Shown: one piece after another, positions 19,804 to 29,416 of the stretch
Layout: every line of letters starts with the position of its first letter
How positions within the stretch are numbered: the stretch's first letter is position 1
Assembly: GCA_963806955.1 (NCBI GenBank)
Contig: CAWDZG010000002.1
Coordinates: 1,302,001-1,366,000 of the forward strand
Origin: Gaiellasilicea sp963806955
GTDB taxonomy: Bacteria; Actinomycetota; Thermoleophilia; Gaiellales; Gaiellaceae
Direction of reading: 5' to 3'
DNA length: 64,000 bases
The notes under the pieces: generated by a model
What the model saw: the letters and a program-made list of their open reading frames with translations, nothing else
Database searches by the model: none
What the model was told of the DNA's origin: nothing
Position numbers and translations under genes: made by a program

Positions 19804-20556
19804 GTGGCGCGCGTGAGCCTCGAGCGCCATCGGGAGGACTGGGAGCGGCTCGCCGAGGTCGACGCCCTCTGGGCCGTCCTGACCGCGCCGGACCGGAAGG
19901 GCGGCCGCTGGGAGGCGGAGGAGTTCTTCGCCACCGGTGAGGCGGAGATCGCCGCCGTGTTCGACGCCGCGGAGCGGCTCGGCCTGCCCGCGCGGCGGGA
20001 GCGCGCGCTCGACTTCGGCTGCGGCGTCGGCCGGCTCACGCGCGCGCTCGCCGGGCGGTTCGAGCAGGCGGTCGGGGTCGACATCGCGGCGGGCATGGTC
20101 GAGCACGCGCAGCGGCTCAATGCGGATGTCCCCGCGGCGGAGTTCCGCGTCAACGCCGCCTCCGACCTGGCGCAGTTCGACGACGACTCCTTCGACTTCG
20201 TCTATTCGAGCATCGTGCTTCAACACGTGCCGACGCAGGCGGAGATCGAGCGCTACGTGGCCGAGTTCCTCCGCGTGGTGGGTCCCGAAGGACTGGTCGT
20301 CTTCGGCCTGCCGAGCCTGATCCCGTTCCCGTGGTCGCTGCAGCCGCGGCGGCGCGCCTACGCGCTGCTGCGCCGGCTCGGCGTCTCGGAGGACTGGCTG
20401 CTGCGCCGGACGCCGCTGACACCGATGCGGATGACGGTTGTTCCCGAGGCCCGTATGCGGCGGCACCTCACGTCGCTCGGAGCGACGGTCCTCGAGACCG
20501 AGGCGGTCGACGAGCCGCCCGTGCGGGCGCTTCGGTACTACGTCAGTCCGCGGTAG
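19804..20556 (+). CDS. Class I SAM-dependent methyltransferase
   Basis: Methyltransferase of about 250 residues, intact. RALDFGCGVGRLTRALAGRF is motif I, VGVDIAAGMVEHAQRL motif II, and FDDDSFDFVYSSIVLQHVPT the post-I loop ending in QH. It starts at GTG 19804 (or GTG 19813), two bases after the preceding GT4 stop, and its end overlaps the convergent GT4 gene by 19 bases. A role in glycan or lipid methylation is likely from context. The substrate is not identifiable. Confidence 0.75.
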   Translation: MARVSLERHREDWERLAEVDALWAVLTAPDRKGGRWEAEEFFATGEAEIAAVFDAAERLGLPARRERALDFGCGVGRLTRALAGRFEQAVGVDIAAGMVEHAQRLNADVPAAEFRVNAASDLAQFDDDSFDFVYSSIVLQHVPTQAEIERYVAEFLRVVGPEGLVVFGLPSLIPFPWSLQPRRRAYALLRRLGVSEDWLLRRTPLTPMRMTVVPEARMRRHLTSLGATVLETEAVDEPPVRALRYYVSPR

Positions 20557-21593
20557 ACGGCCTCGTGCCGACGGGCCGTCTCGGCCCACGTGAACAGCGC
20601 CGCCCGCTCGGGCCCGGCGGCGGCGAACCGCTCCGGCGCGTCGAGGACGCCGGCGACGACCGCGGCGATGTCCTCGGGCTCGGTGGGCTCGAAGAGCGCC
20701 GCGGCCTCGCCGCAGGCCTCGGCGACCGCCGGGATGTTCGACGCCGCCACGGGCGCGCCGGACGCCATCGCCTCGAGCGGCGGCTGGCCGAAGCCCTCGT
20801 AGAGGCTCGGGAAGACGAGGCAGGCCGTGCGGCGGTAGAGGGAGGCGAGCTCCTCGCCGGGGACGAGCCCGCGCACCTCGACGCCGGGCGGGACGGGGCG
20901 CCCCTGGTGGCCGCCGCCCGTGAGCAGCAGCCGTAGCTCCGGCCGCTCCTCGCGGAGCAGCGCGAACGCTTCGAAGAGGCGCTCGTGGTTCTTGTGCGGC
21001 CACGGCCGCGCGGGGTAGAGCAGGAACGGCTCGCGCTCCTCCTGGCCCGGCCCGAAGCGTGCGTGGTCGACGCCCCACGGGATCGCGTGCACGCGCTCGG
21101 GGGGCAGGCCGAGCAGCTCGATCGCGCGGCGGCGGACGAACTGGCTCGGGACGATCACGGCCTCCGCGTGGCGAGCCGACCCCTCGTGCGTCCGCGCCCG
21201 GAACAGCCGCTCCGCGCGCGAGAAGAGCTCCGGGTGGTCGAGGTGCTGCAGGTCGTGGACGGTGACCGCGCAGGGCAGCTCGAGCTTCGGCAGCGCGATC
21301 GTGAGCGGGTAGTGGACGGCGTCCAGTCCTTCGTAGCGCCGGCGGATGGCGCCGGGCCGCGCTGCCGCGAGGGCCATCGCGAGCGCTCGCTGCGGGACGG
21401 TGCGGGCGTTCCGGTACTCCGGAACCGCGACCTCGGGCAGCCCCTCGCCGGCGCCGGGCGCAGCGGGTGGCGTGAACGCCGTGTAGTCGAGCGTCCCCAC
21501 CTCCGCGAGCCCGCGCGCCAGCCCCCGCGCGGAGGTCTCGGCGCCGCCGACCTCACCGGGCACGAGCGTGAGCAGGCTGAGGCCGATGCGCAC
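20538..21593 (-). CDS. GT4 family glycosyltransferase
   Basis: Intact 351-residue GT4. VRIGLSLLTLVPGEVGGAET opens the N-domain, and VTVHDLQHLDHPELFSRAER is the acceptor-side motif. LLYPARPWPHKNHERLFEAF and CLVFPSLYEGFGQPPLEAMA are the mannosyltransferase-like C-domain signature (E-x7-E as EGFGQPPLE). It resembles WbaZ/MtfB-like mannosyl or rhamnosyl transferases. GTG 21593 lies six bases after a TACGCT box. The gene is monocistronic and divergent from the following operon. Confidence 0.85.
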   Translation of the reverse strand: MRIGLSLLTLVPGEVGGAETSARGLARGLAEVGTLDYTAFTPPAAPGAGEGLPEVAVPEYRNARTVPQRALAMALAAARPGAIRRRYEGLDAVHYPLTIALPKLELPCAVTVHDLQHLDHPELFSRAERLFRARTHEGSARHAEAVIVPSQFVRRRAIELLGLPPERVHAIPWGVDHARFGPGQEEREPFLLYPARPWPHKNHERLFEAFALLREERPELRLLLTGGGHQGRPVPPGVEVRGLVPGEELASLYRRTACLVFPSLYEGFGQPPLEAMASGAPVAASNIPAVAEACGEAAALFEPTEPEDIAAVVAGVLDAPERFAAAGPERAALFTWAETARRHEAVYRGLT

Positions 21594-21599
21594 GGGAGG

Positions 21600-21625
21600 A
21601 GCGTATCCCGGGCGCGGGGTACAAT
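21600..21625. promoter_or_regulatory. Divergent leaderless-type promoters
   Basis: TACGCT on the minus strand (21605-21600) ends six bases before the GTG at 21593. TACAAT on the plus strand (21620-21625) ends six bases before the ATG at 21632 and is the best -10 match in the window. Neither gene has a ribosome binding site. The 38-base gap contains nothing else. Confidence 0.55.
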
Positions 21626-21631
21626 CCCCCG

Positions 21632-22027
21632 ATGCCCGACGGGAGCGACGAAAATGGCCAGCTTGCAGGGATTTCCGCGTCCGAGGGGCCGGATCTCGCG
21701 GCCCTCTTCGAGCAGCTGAAGCAGGAGGTTCGCCGCTCCGGCGCCGCGCCGGGCCAGGCGGCCGGCGACGAGGGCGACCGCAGCGCGGCGCGCGCGGAGG
21801 CCGAGCGCCTCTGGCCGGTCTCGGCCGACCGCAACCTGCGGCTGCGGCCGGGAGTGCGTGGCGGCCTCGGCACGCCGGCGAAGGCGGTGCTGCGGAAGCT
21901 GATGCGCTGGTACGTCGAGCCGGTCGCGTACGACCAGCGCTCGTTCAACGCGGCGGCGCTGCGGCTGATCGACGACCTCGAGGCGCGCGTGGCCGCGCTC
22001 GAGGCCGAGCTGAAGCAGCGGTCGTGA
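21632..22027 (+). CDS. Small conserved glycan-locus protein
   Basis: A 131-residue soluble protein, first gene of a long glycosyltransferase operon. The N-terminal 50 residues are low-complexity with a coiled segment (LAALFEQLKQEVRRSG). The C-terminal 60 read AKAVLRKLMRWYVEPVAYDQ and end in DDLEARVAALEAELKQRS, a coiled coil. From memory, the WYVxP...Q..FN pattern occurs as an N-terminal extension of methyltransferases in actinobacterial glycan loci; here it stands alone. No catalytic motif is visible, and a scaffold or partner role is only a guess. Its TGA overlaps the next GTG. Confidence 0.6.
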   Translation: MPDGSDENGQLAGISASEGPDLAALFEQLKQEVRRSGAAPGQAAGDEGDRSAARAEAERLWPVSADRNLRLRPGVRGGLGTPAKAVLRKLMRWYVEPVAYDQRSFNAAALRLIDDLEARVAALEAELKQRS

Positions 22028-23049
22028 GAATCGCCGTTTGTGCCCCGCAGGTCCCGTTCGTGCGCGGCGGGGCCGAGATCATGGCGGAGACGCTCGTCGC
22101 CGAGTTGCGCGAGCGGGAGCACGAGGCCGAGCTCGTCACCGTCCCGTTCAAGTGGTACCCGGGCACGCGCGTGCTCGACCAGGCGTTCCTCTGGCGCCTG
22201 CTCGACCTGACCGAGTCGGACGGGCGTGCGATCGACCTGGTGATCGCCACGAAGTTCCCCTCCTACGCCGTCCGCCATCCGAACAAGCGCGTCTGGGTGC
22301 TGCACCAGTTCCGGCAGGCCTACGAGCTCGACCGCAGCGACCTCGGCCAGTTCTCGGAGGAGCCCGCCGACCGGGCGCTGCGCCGCAGCGTGCAGCGGCT
22401 CGACCGGATCGCCCTGGGCGAGGCCAAGCGGCTGTTCGCCACCTCGCGGAACGTCGCCGACCGGATCGAGCGCTCGACCGGCCTGGCCGCAGAGGTACTG
22501 CCCCATCCGCCGCAGGAGCTCCCGTACCGCAACGACGGCTACGGCGACTTCGTCCTCTCCGTCGGCCGGCTCGACCGGGCCAAGCGGAACGACCTGCTGC
22601 TCGAGGCCGCCGCGCTCGACCCTGCGCTGCGCGTCGTGATCGTGGGTGAGGGCCCGGATCGCGAGCGGCTCGAGGCGCTCGCGGCCGACCGCGGCCTGAA
22701 CGGGCGCACCGAGTTCGCCGGGCGTGTCGACGAGGCCGAGCTCGCCACCCTCTACGCCGGCTGCCTCGCCGTCTACTACGCGCCCGTCGACGAGGACTTC
22801 GGCATGGTCCCGTACGAGGCATTCCTCTCCGAGAAGCCGGTCCTGACGACGACCGACGCGGGCGGGCCGCTGGAGGTCGTGACGGACGGGCACACCGGCT
22901 TCGTGACGGCGCCTGCGCCCGCCGAGCTCGCGCGCGCCGCGGGGCGGCTGCGGGAGCATCCGGACGAGGCGCGCGCGTTCGGCCGGGCCGGCAAGGAGAT
23001 CGCGGCCCGCGTCACCTGGGACACCTGCATCGACAGGCTGCTCGCATGA
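22024..23049 (+). CDS. GT4 family glycosyltransferase
   Basis: Intact 341-residue GT4. VRIAVCAPQVPFVRGGAEIM is the N-terminal loop. LFATSRNVADRIERSTGLAA follows, and FVLSVGRLDRAKRNDLLLEA, RVVIVGEGPDRERLEALAAD and DFGMVPYEAFLSEKPVLTTT form the donor domain. It is fused by four-base overlaps to the genes before (GTGA) and after (ATGA), giving strict coupling. It is the second gene of the eight-gene operon running from 21,632 to 30,171. Confidence 0.85.
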   Translation: MRIAVCAPQVPFVRGGAEIMAETLVAELREREHEAELVTVPFKWYPGTRVLDQAFLWRLLDLTESDGRAIDLVIATKFPSYAVRHPNKRVWVLHQFRQAYELDRSDLGQFSEEPADRALRRSVQRLDRIALGEAKRLFATSRNVADRIERSTGLAAEVLPHPPQELPYRNDGYGDFVLSVGRLDRAKRNDLLLEAAALDPALRVVIVGEGPDRERLEALAADRGLNGRTEFAGRVDEAELATLYAGCLAVYYAPVDEDFGMVPYEAFLSEKPVLTTTDAGGPLEVVTDGHTGFVTAPAPAELARAAGRLREHPDEARAFGRAGKEIAARVTWDTCIDRLLA

Positions 23050-24284
23050 AGGTCGCCTACTACAGCCCGATGCCGCCGGAGCGGTCGGGGATCGCGGACT
23101 ACAGCGCGCATCTCCTGCCGGCGCTGCGCGAGCGGCTCGAGGTCGACGTCGTGAAGCGCGGCCGCACACGGCCCGCCCGCGGCACCGACCTCTCGCTCTA
23201 CCACGTCGGCAACAACCCGGACGCGCACGGCTGGATCGTCGACGCGCTGCGGAAGCGCCCCGGCGTGGTCGTGCTGCACGACTTCGTCCTCCACCATCTC
23301 GTCGCGGGCCTGACGATCGGCCGCCGCGACGGGCACGGTTACCTCGATGCGATGGAGCGCGAGGGCGGCGTCGTCGGCCGGCTGCTCGCCCACGGCGTGC
23401 TCGACAAGCGGATTCCCCCGCTCTGGGAGAGCCGGCCCGAGGACTTCCATCTCGCCGGCGAGGTGCTCGAGCTCGCCACCGGGCTGATCGTGCACTCCCG
23501 CCACGTCGAGGAGCGGGCTCGCGCGGCCGGCTACGAGGGGCCGGTGTGGCGGATCCCACACCCGGCCTGGGAGCACGCGCCGGTCGACCCGGCGCCGATC
23601 ACGGGCGAGCCGCTGATCGGCTCGTTCGGGAACGTGAACACGAGCAAGCGGATCCCGCAGCTCCTGGAGGCGTTCGCCCGGCTGCGCCGCGACCGGCCCG
23701 GGGCTCGGCTGCTCCTCGTCGGCGCCGTCTCGCCGGGCTTCGACCTCGACCGGCGCCTGCAGCGGCTCGGCCTGTCCGAAGAGGGCATCGTCCGGGAGGC
23801 GTACGTGGAGGAGGAGCGCCTCTGGGCGCTGATGTCCGCCTGCGACATCTGCGTCAACCTCCGCTCGCCCACGATGGGTGAGACCTCCGGCAGCGTGATC
23901 CGGCAGCTCTCGCTCGGCAAGCCGGTGGTCGTCAGCGACGTCGGCTGGTTCGCGGAGCTGCCGGACGCAGTCGCGCTGAAGGTGCCCGTCGACGCGCACG
24001 AGACCGAGACCCTCCACGCCGCGCTCGAGCTGCTCGCCCGCGACGAGGCGGCCCGCTCGGGGATGTCGGCAGCCGCGCGGGAGCTCGCCCGCCGCGAGCA
24101 CGACCTCGAACGCACCGCCGACCTCTACGCCGCCGCACTCGAGCAGGCGGCCGGCGGGGAGGCGGTCGCGGACGCGGTGCTCGGTGACGTCGCCGCGGCG
24201 GCCGCGGAGGTGGGGATCGAGCCCGGCTCGCCCGAGGCGAGCGAGCTCGCGCGGCGCCTCGCCGAGGTCGAGCTTGGCCGATAG
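23046..24284 (+). CDS. GT4 family glycosyltransferase
   Basis: Intact 412-residue GT4. MKVAYYSPMPPERSGIADYS is a very common opening of mannosyltransferase-like GT4 enzymes. GSFGNVNTSKRIPQLLEAFA and ICVNLRSPTMGETSGSVIRQ give the C-domain, where the E-x7-E motif is replaced by the ETSGSVIR variant. An extra 40-residue alanine-rich tail (QAAGGEAVADAVLGDVAAAA) follows the usual end. Its TAG lies inside the overlapping start of the next gene. Confidence 0.85.
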   Translation: MKVAYYSPMPPERSGIADYSAHLLPALRERLEVDVVKRGRTRPARGTDLSLYHVGNNPDAHGWIVDALRKRPGVVVLHDFVLHHLVAGLTIGRRDGHGYLDAMEREGGVVGRLLAHGVLDKRIPPLWESRPEDFHLAGEVLELATGLIVHSRHVEERARAAGYEGPVWRIPHPAWEHAPVDPAPITGEPLIGSFGNVNTSKRIPQLLEAFARLRRDRPGARLLLVGAVSPGFDLDRRLQRLGLSEEGIVREAYVEEERLWALMSACDICVNLRSPTMGETSGSVIRQLSLGKPVVVSDVGWFAELPDAVALKVPVDAHETETLHAALELLARDEAARSGMSAAARELARREHDLERTADLYAAALEQAAGGEAVADAVLGDVAAAAAEVGIEPGSPEASELARRLAEVELGR

Positions 24285-26347
24285 GCTGCGCCGCGTCCCG
24301 GCCTGGGCGTGGCTCGCAGTCATCGTCGCCGCCTCGTTCCTCCTGCGCGCCTGGCTCGCCCGCGCGATCGTCGGCCCGTTCATCATGGTCGACGAGCTGA
24401 TCTACTCGGAGCTCGCGCGAAGCGTCGCGGCGGGAGAGGGCTTCCGGGTGCGCGACGTCCCGGCCGGCGGCTTCAGCCTCGTCTACCCGCTCCTGATCAG
24501 CCCGGCGTACGCGCTGTTCGACTCGCTGCCCGACGCGTACGCGGCCGTGAAGACGCTGAACGCGCTCTACATGTCCCTCGCGGCGGTGCCGGCCTATCTG
24601 CTCGCCCGGCGGCTGCTCGGGCCGGGGCTCTCGCTGGCCGCCGCCGTGCTCGCGGTCGCCGTCCCGTCGCTCGCCTACACCGGCACGGTGATGACCGAGA
24701 ACGTCTTCTATCCCCTCTTCCTCACCGGGGCGCTCGTCTTCGTGCTCGTGCTCGAGCGGCCGACCGCGCTCCGCCAGGCCGGGTTGCTCGCGCTCGTCGG
24801 CCTTCTCTTCGCGACGCGCGTCCAGGCGGTCGCGTTCGTGCCGGCGATCCTCGTGGCCCCGTTGCTCGCGGCCTGGCTGGGACGGCAGCCGCTCGTCCCG
24901 GCGCTCAAGCGGCTGTGGCTCCTCTACGCGCTGATCGGCGCGGGAGCGGTGGCGGTGCTCGGCTTCCAGGCCGTGCGGGGGCAGTCGCCGCGCGACCTCC
25001 TCGGGGCGTACGCGGTCGTCGGCGACAGCTCGTACGACCCGGCGACGGTCGCGCGCTTCTTCCTCTACCACCTGGCGGAGCTCGACCTCTACCTGGGTGT
25101 GCTGCCGCTGGCCGCCTTCGTGCTCCTGGCCGTCCGGACGCGCCGAATCGAGCCCGCGCTTGCGCCCTTCCTCGCGGTCGCGATCACGCTCTCGACGGCG
25201 GTGCTGCTGGTCGTCGCCGCGTTCGCGTCGGTCTTCGCCAACCGCATCCAGGAGCGCAACACCTTCGTCGTCGCGCCGTTCTTCCTGATCGCGCTGCTCG
25301 TCTGGGCCGACCGGGGCCTGCCGCGGCCGAAGTGGGTCGCGCCGATCGTCGTGGCCGTCTGCGCGCTGCTGCCGCTCGCGATCCCGTTCGAGCGGTTCAT
25401 CGAGACGGGCGCGATCTCGGACACGCTCGCGCTGCTGCCGCTCTGGGACGCCTTCGGCTCGCTCCTCTTCGACTCGATCGACGCGACTGTGCTCGCCGGC
25501 GGCCTGGTGGCGGCAGCGCTGCTGCTGCTCGTGCCGCGGCGGCTGGCACTCGTGCTGCCGGCGGTGACACTCGCCTTCTTCGCGGCCGTGTCCCAGAACG
25601 TGTGGCAGGGCGAGTACGGGTTCGCGACGGCGCGGGTCTCCGCCGGGGCGCTGTTCTCCGGCATCCGCGTCGGGCACCGTGACTGGATCGACCGGGCGCT
25701 GCCGGACGGCGCGCGCGCCGCGTTCATCTGGACGGGCGCGACCGATCGCTACGCCGTCAACCAGAACGAGTTCTTCAACCGCGCCGTCGGGCCGATCTAC
25801 TTCGTCGGCGGGCCGACACCGGGAGGGCTCGCCGAGGCGGAGGTGTCTATCGACTCGAAGTCCGGCCTGATCCGGACTCGCGACGGCAAGCGGCTGCGGG
25901 TCGGCTACGTGCTGACCGAGGACAAGATCACTCCCGACGGCACGGTGGTCGCCCGCGACCCGGGGATCGGGCTCACGCTCTGGCGCGTCGCGGGGCCGCT
26001 CGTCGCCACCGCGACCGTCGTCGACGGCCTCTATCCCAACGACACGTGGTCGGGCCGCACCGTGACCTGGACTCGGGAGCGCTGCCGCGGCGGCACCTTG
26101 ACGGTCGCGCTCACCAGCGACCCGAACCTGTTCGACGAGGACCAGATCGTGACGGCGTTCATCTTCGGCAGGGAGGCGGGGAGGGCGCGGATCAGGCCAG
26201 CCGGGACGGCCGAGCTGCCGTCTCGCCGTCCGGCCCGACCACGGCACCTGCCGGGTCGTCTTCCGGGTCGCGACCACGAAGGTCCCGGGTGACGGCGACG
26301 ACCGCGCGCTCGGAGCCCACTTCAACACGTTCGGCTGGACGCCATGA
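24274..26347 (+). CDS. GT-C type membrane glycosyltransferase (one frameshift)
   Basis: Polytopic membrane protein of about 690 residues, related to ArnT/PMT-like transferases that use polyprenyl-phosphate sugars outside the membrane. After the first helix (AWAWLAVIVAASFLLRAWL) comes FIMVDELIYSELARSVAAGE, with the Asp-Glu pair expected at the active site. About eleven more helices follow, then a C-terminal soluble domain of about 200 residues (AAFIWTGATDRYAVNQNEFF). A single extra base near 26,222 hides the true ending, HFNTFGWTP, which restores an ATGA overlap with the next gene. Start TTG 24274 overlaps the previous stop. Confidence 0.75.
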
Positions 26348-27414
26348 GGATCGCGTTCGACGTCAGCCCGCTCTCGCATCCGCGCACCGGGATCGGCAAC
26401 TACGTGCGCGGCTCGCTCGCCGGCCTCGCCGAGGTCGCCGCCGGCCGGCACGACCTGATCGCCTTCGCGCCCACCCGTCTGCGCGGCCGGAAGCTGATCC
26501 GCGAGGCCCTCGCGGACGTCCCCGTCGAACTGCGCACCCCCGTGCTGCCCTGGTCGCACGCATTCCGGATGGGCTGGAGCCGGCTCGGGCACCCCACGGC
26601 CGAGCGCTTTCTCGGGCCGCTCGACGTGCTCCACTTCAGCGACTGGATGGTGCCCCCGCAGCGGAGCGGGATCAGGTCGACGATGGTGCACGACCTCGTC
26701 CCGCTCCTGCACCCGGAGTGGGTGACCCCGCGGACGCACTCGATGCACGCCTACAAGTACGCGCGGACAGCCGAATGCGACCTCGTCTTCGTCAACTCCG
26801 CCTACACCGGCCGCGACGTCGAGGAGCACCTCGGCATCGAGCGCGAGCGCATCCGCGTCGCGCCACCAGGCGTCGCGTCCGAGTACGCGCCGGACGGCGA
26901 GCGCGCGGAGCTGGGGCGCCCGTATGTGCTCAGCCTGGCGACGCTGGAGCCACGCAAGAACCTCGCGACCCTCGTGGTGGCCTGGCGCCTGCTCGCCGAG
27001 GATTTCGCGCTCGCGGTGGCGGGTGCCGCCGGCTGGGGCGACCAGGAACTGCCGGCGGACGACGGCATCCTCAGGCTCGGCTTCGTCGGCGCGCAGGAGG
27101 TGCCGCGGCTGATGCGGGGCGCCGCGGTCTTCGTCTACCCGTCGCTCTTCGAGGGCTTCGGAATGCCGATCGTCGAGGCGATGGCGTGCGGCGTCCCGGT
27201 CGTCGCGTCGTCGCACCCGTCGCTCGACGAGGCCTGCGGCGGCGCGGCGGTGCGGGTCGATCCGCTCGACCCGGACGCGATGGCCGCAGCGATCCTCGAA
27301 GCTGCCGAGCGGCGCGAGGACGTGGTCGCCGCCGGGCTCGCCCACGCCCGCACGTTCAGCTGGCGCCGCTGCGGCGAGATCCACCTGCAGGCATTCGAGG
27401 AGGCGGCGGCGTGA
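26344..27414 (+). CDS. GT4 family glycosyltransferase
   Basis: Intact 356-residue GT4 with MRIAFDVSPLSHPRTGIGNY, STMVHDLVPLLHPEWVTPRT and LSLATLEPRKNLATLVVAWR. VYPSLFEGFGMPIVEAMACG is the full donor-binding E-x7-E signature. These features place it with WbaZ/MtfB-type mannosyltransferases. It overlaps both neighbours by four bases. It is close in sequence style to the two GT4 genes that follow, suggesting origin by duplication. Confidence 0.87.
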   Translation: MRIAFDVSPLSHPRTGIGNYVRGSLAGLAEVAAGRHDLIAFAPTRLRGRKLIREALADVPVELRTPVLPWSHAFRMGWSRLGHPTAERFLGPLDVLHFSDWMVPPQRSGIRSTMVHDLVPLLHPEWVTPRTHSMHAYKYARTAECDLVFVNSAYTGRDVEEHLGIERERIRVAPPGVASEYAPDGERAELGRPYVLSLATLEPRKNLATLVVAWRLLAEDFALAVAGAAGWGDQELPADDGILRLGFVGAQEVPRLMRGAAVFVYPSLFEGFGMPIVEAMACGVPVVASSHPSLDEACGGAAVRVDPLDPDAMAAAILEAAERREDVVAAGLAHARTFSWRRCGEIHLQAFEEAAA

Positions 27415-28400
27415 GGGTCGCGCTCGACGTGGCGCCGCTGCTGCAGACCCGGGCGGGGACGGCCCGCTGGCTGAACGGGCTCCGTGCGGGGCTCGAGGCG
27501 CGGGCCGACGTCGAGGTCCTGCCGATGTCCTGGGGCGGTGCCGGACGGGTCACCGCCGTGGCGAGGGACGTGCTCTGGTACCCGCTGCTGCTGCCGCGTG
27601 CGGCCTCGAGGGCGCGGGCGGACGTCCTGCACTGCTCGATCTTCCGCGCGCCGCCCCGGGCGAAGGTGCCGACGATCCTGACCGTGCACGATCTCGCCGT
27701 GCTCCGCCACCCCGAGGTCTTCCCGGCGTGGACGCGGCTCTACGCCCGCACCGCGCTGCTGCCGACGATCCGGGCCGCCGACCGCGTCTTCGCCGTCTCC
27801 GAGTTCTCGAAGCGCGAGGTGGTCGAGCTGGCCGGTGTCGACCCGGGCCGGATCGACGTCGTCCCGAACGCGGTCGAGGCGGCCTTCCGGCCCGACGGCG
27901 AGCGACTCGAGGGCGAGTACGTGCTCGCCGTCGGCACCCTCGAGCCGCGCAAGAACCTCGCGCGCGTCGTCGAGGCGGCGGGACGGGCCGGGGTGCAGCT
28001 ACGGCTCGTCGGCGCTCCCGGCTGGGGAGATGCCGGTGTCTCGGGCGAGCACGTCACGTGGCTCGGACGGGTCGACGACGACGAGCTTGCCGCCGCCTAC
28101 CGCGGCGCGCGCTGTCTCGTCTTCCCCTCGCTCTACGAGGGCTTCGGCATCCCCGTGATCGAGGCGATGGCCTCGGGGACGCCGGTCGTGACGAGCGCCG
28201 GCAGCGCGATGGAGGATGTCGCGGGGGGCGCGGCCGTGCTCGTCGACCCACTCGACGTCGCGTCGATCGCAGGCGGCATCGACGAGGCAGATCGGCGTCG
28301 CGAGGAGCTCGTGCCGCTCGGCATCGAGCGTGCGCGGGCGTTCGGCTGGGCGGCAGCCGCCGACGCCGCCGTGGCGGGCTACCGGCGGGCGCTCCGATGA
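27411..28400 (+). CDS. GT4 family glycosyltransferase
   Basis: Intact 329-residue GT4 with VRVALDVAPLLQTRAGTARW, TILTVHDLAVLRHPEVFPAW and LAVGTLEPRKNLARVVEAAG. CLVFPSLYEGFGIPVIEAMA is the donor motif. The N-terminal domain is short, as in the adjacent genes. Start GTG and stop TGA each overlap neighbours by four bases. It shares EPRKNLA and YEGFG-PV-EAMASGTPVV blocks with the genes on both sides. Confidence 0.87.
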   Translation: MRVALDVAPLLQTRAGTARWLNGLRAGLEARADVEVLPMSWGGAGRVTAVARDVLWYPLLLPRAASRARADVLHCSIFRAPPRAKVPTILTVHDLAVLRHPEVFPAWTRLYARTALLPTIRAADRVFAVSEFSKREVVELAGVDPGRIDVVPNAVEAAFRPDGERLEGEYVLAVGTLEPRKNLARVVEAAGRAGVQLRLVGAPGWGDAGVSGEHVTWLGRVDDDELAAAYRGARCLVFPSLYEGFGIPVIEAMASGTPVVTSAGSAMEDVAGGAAVLVDPLDVASIAGGIDEADRRREELVPLGIERARAFGWAAAADAAVAGYRRALR

Positions 28401-29416
28401 GCGCGCCGCTCGTCGTCGTCGACGCCGACGTGCTCGGCCGCCGGCGCACCGGCGACGAGACGTATGTCCTCAACCTGCTGCGGGAGCTGGCGCCGCTCGC
28501 GGGCGAAGCCGGCCTGCGGATCGCGGCGGCGACGCGGCGCCCCGACCTCGTCCCGGCCGGGATCGAGCCGGTGGAGCTGCGCACGCCCGTTCAGGAGCTG
28601 CGGATGGCCTGGACGCTGCCGCGGCGGCTGCGCCGCCTCGGCGCCGCGCTCGGGCACTTCCAGTACGCGCTGCCGCCCGCCCTGCCGTGCCCGGCCGTCG
28701 TCACGATCCACGACCTCTCCTTCGAGCGCGACCCGGCGTTGATGGGGCGCCGCGACCGGTTCGTCTTCAAGCGCGTGGTGCCTCGGGCCGCCCGCCGCGC
28801 CGCCCGTGTGCTCACCGTCTCCGAGCGCACGCGCGCCGACCTGCGCGAGCTCTACGGCGTCCCGGACGACAGGATCGTCGTCACCCCGAACGGCGTCGAT
28901 CCGGCGTTCAGCCCCGGTGCGGGGGCGCACGACTACGTGCTCCTCGTCGGAGCGGTGCAGGAGCGCAAGAACCCACTCGCCGCGCTTGCCGCCGCGCGCG
29001 AGGCGGGCATGCCGCTCGTCGTCGCCGGGCCCGCGAAGGATGCGGCGCTCGCGCGCGAGCTCGAGCGCGGCGGCGCGCGGCTCACCGGCTACGTCGAGCA
29101 GGAGGAGCTCGCGCGGCTCTACCGCGGTGCCGCGTGCCTCGTGATGCCGTCTCGCTACGAGGGCTTCGGCCTGCCCGTACTGGAGGCGATGGCGAGCGGG
29201 ACGCCGGTCGTCGCGGTCCCGGAGCCTGCGCTGCAGGAAGTGGCCGGTGACGCGGCCGTCTGGGCGGACGAGGCCGGTCTGGCAGACGGGATCCGGCGAG
29301 CGCTCGCCGAGCGGGAGTCGCGCGTTGCCGCAGGGCTCGCGCGCGCGGGTCTCTTTTCGTGGGCCGAGAGCGCACGCCGGACGCTCGCGGTCTACCTGGA
29401 GGTGCTCGGCCGGTGA
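28397..29416 (+). CDS. GT4 family glycosyltransferase
   Basis: Intact 339-residue GT4. MSAPLVVVDADVLGRRRTGD has an Asp-rich opening. VVTIHDLSFERDPALMGRRD, LLVGAVQERKNPLAALAAAR and CLVMPSRYEGFGLPVLEAMA form the remaining family blocks. It is the third of three consecutive, similar GT4 genes. Overlaps of four bases join it to the previous GT4 and to the following GT2. Substrates are not predictable from sequence. Confidence 0.87.
   Translation: MSAPLVVVDADVLGRRRTGDETYVLNLLRELAPLAGEAGLRIAAATRRPDLVPAGIEPVELRTPVQELRMAWTLPRRLRRLGAALGHFQYALPPALPCPAVVTIHDLSFERDPALMGRRDRFVFKRVVPRAARRAARVLTVSERTRADLRELYGVPDDRIVVTPNGVDPAFSPGAGAHDYVLLVGAVQERKNPLAALAAAREAGMPLVVAGPAKDAALARELERGGARLTGYVEQEELARLYRGAACLVMPSRYEGFGLPVLEAMASGTPVVAVPEPALQEVAGDAAVWADEAGLADGIRRALAERESRVAAGLARAGLFSWAESARRTLAVYLEVLGR

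Noticed and set aside
18619..20556. A single GT4-methyltransferase fusion protein
   Set aside because: The frame is continuous only because one base is missing at about 19,678. Restoring it gives a conserved tail and a TAG at 19,800-19,802, followed by a fresh GTG start.
23932..27384. A 1,150-residue minus-strand ORF
   Set aside because: Highly charged low-complexity translation (repeated R, E, D, H, G) opposite well-supported glycosyltransferase genes; a typical shadow ORF in GC-rich DNA.
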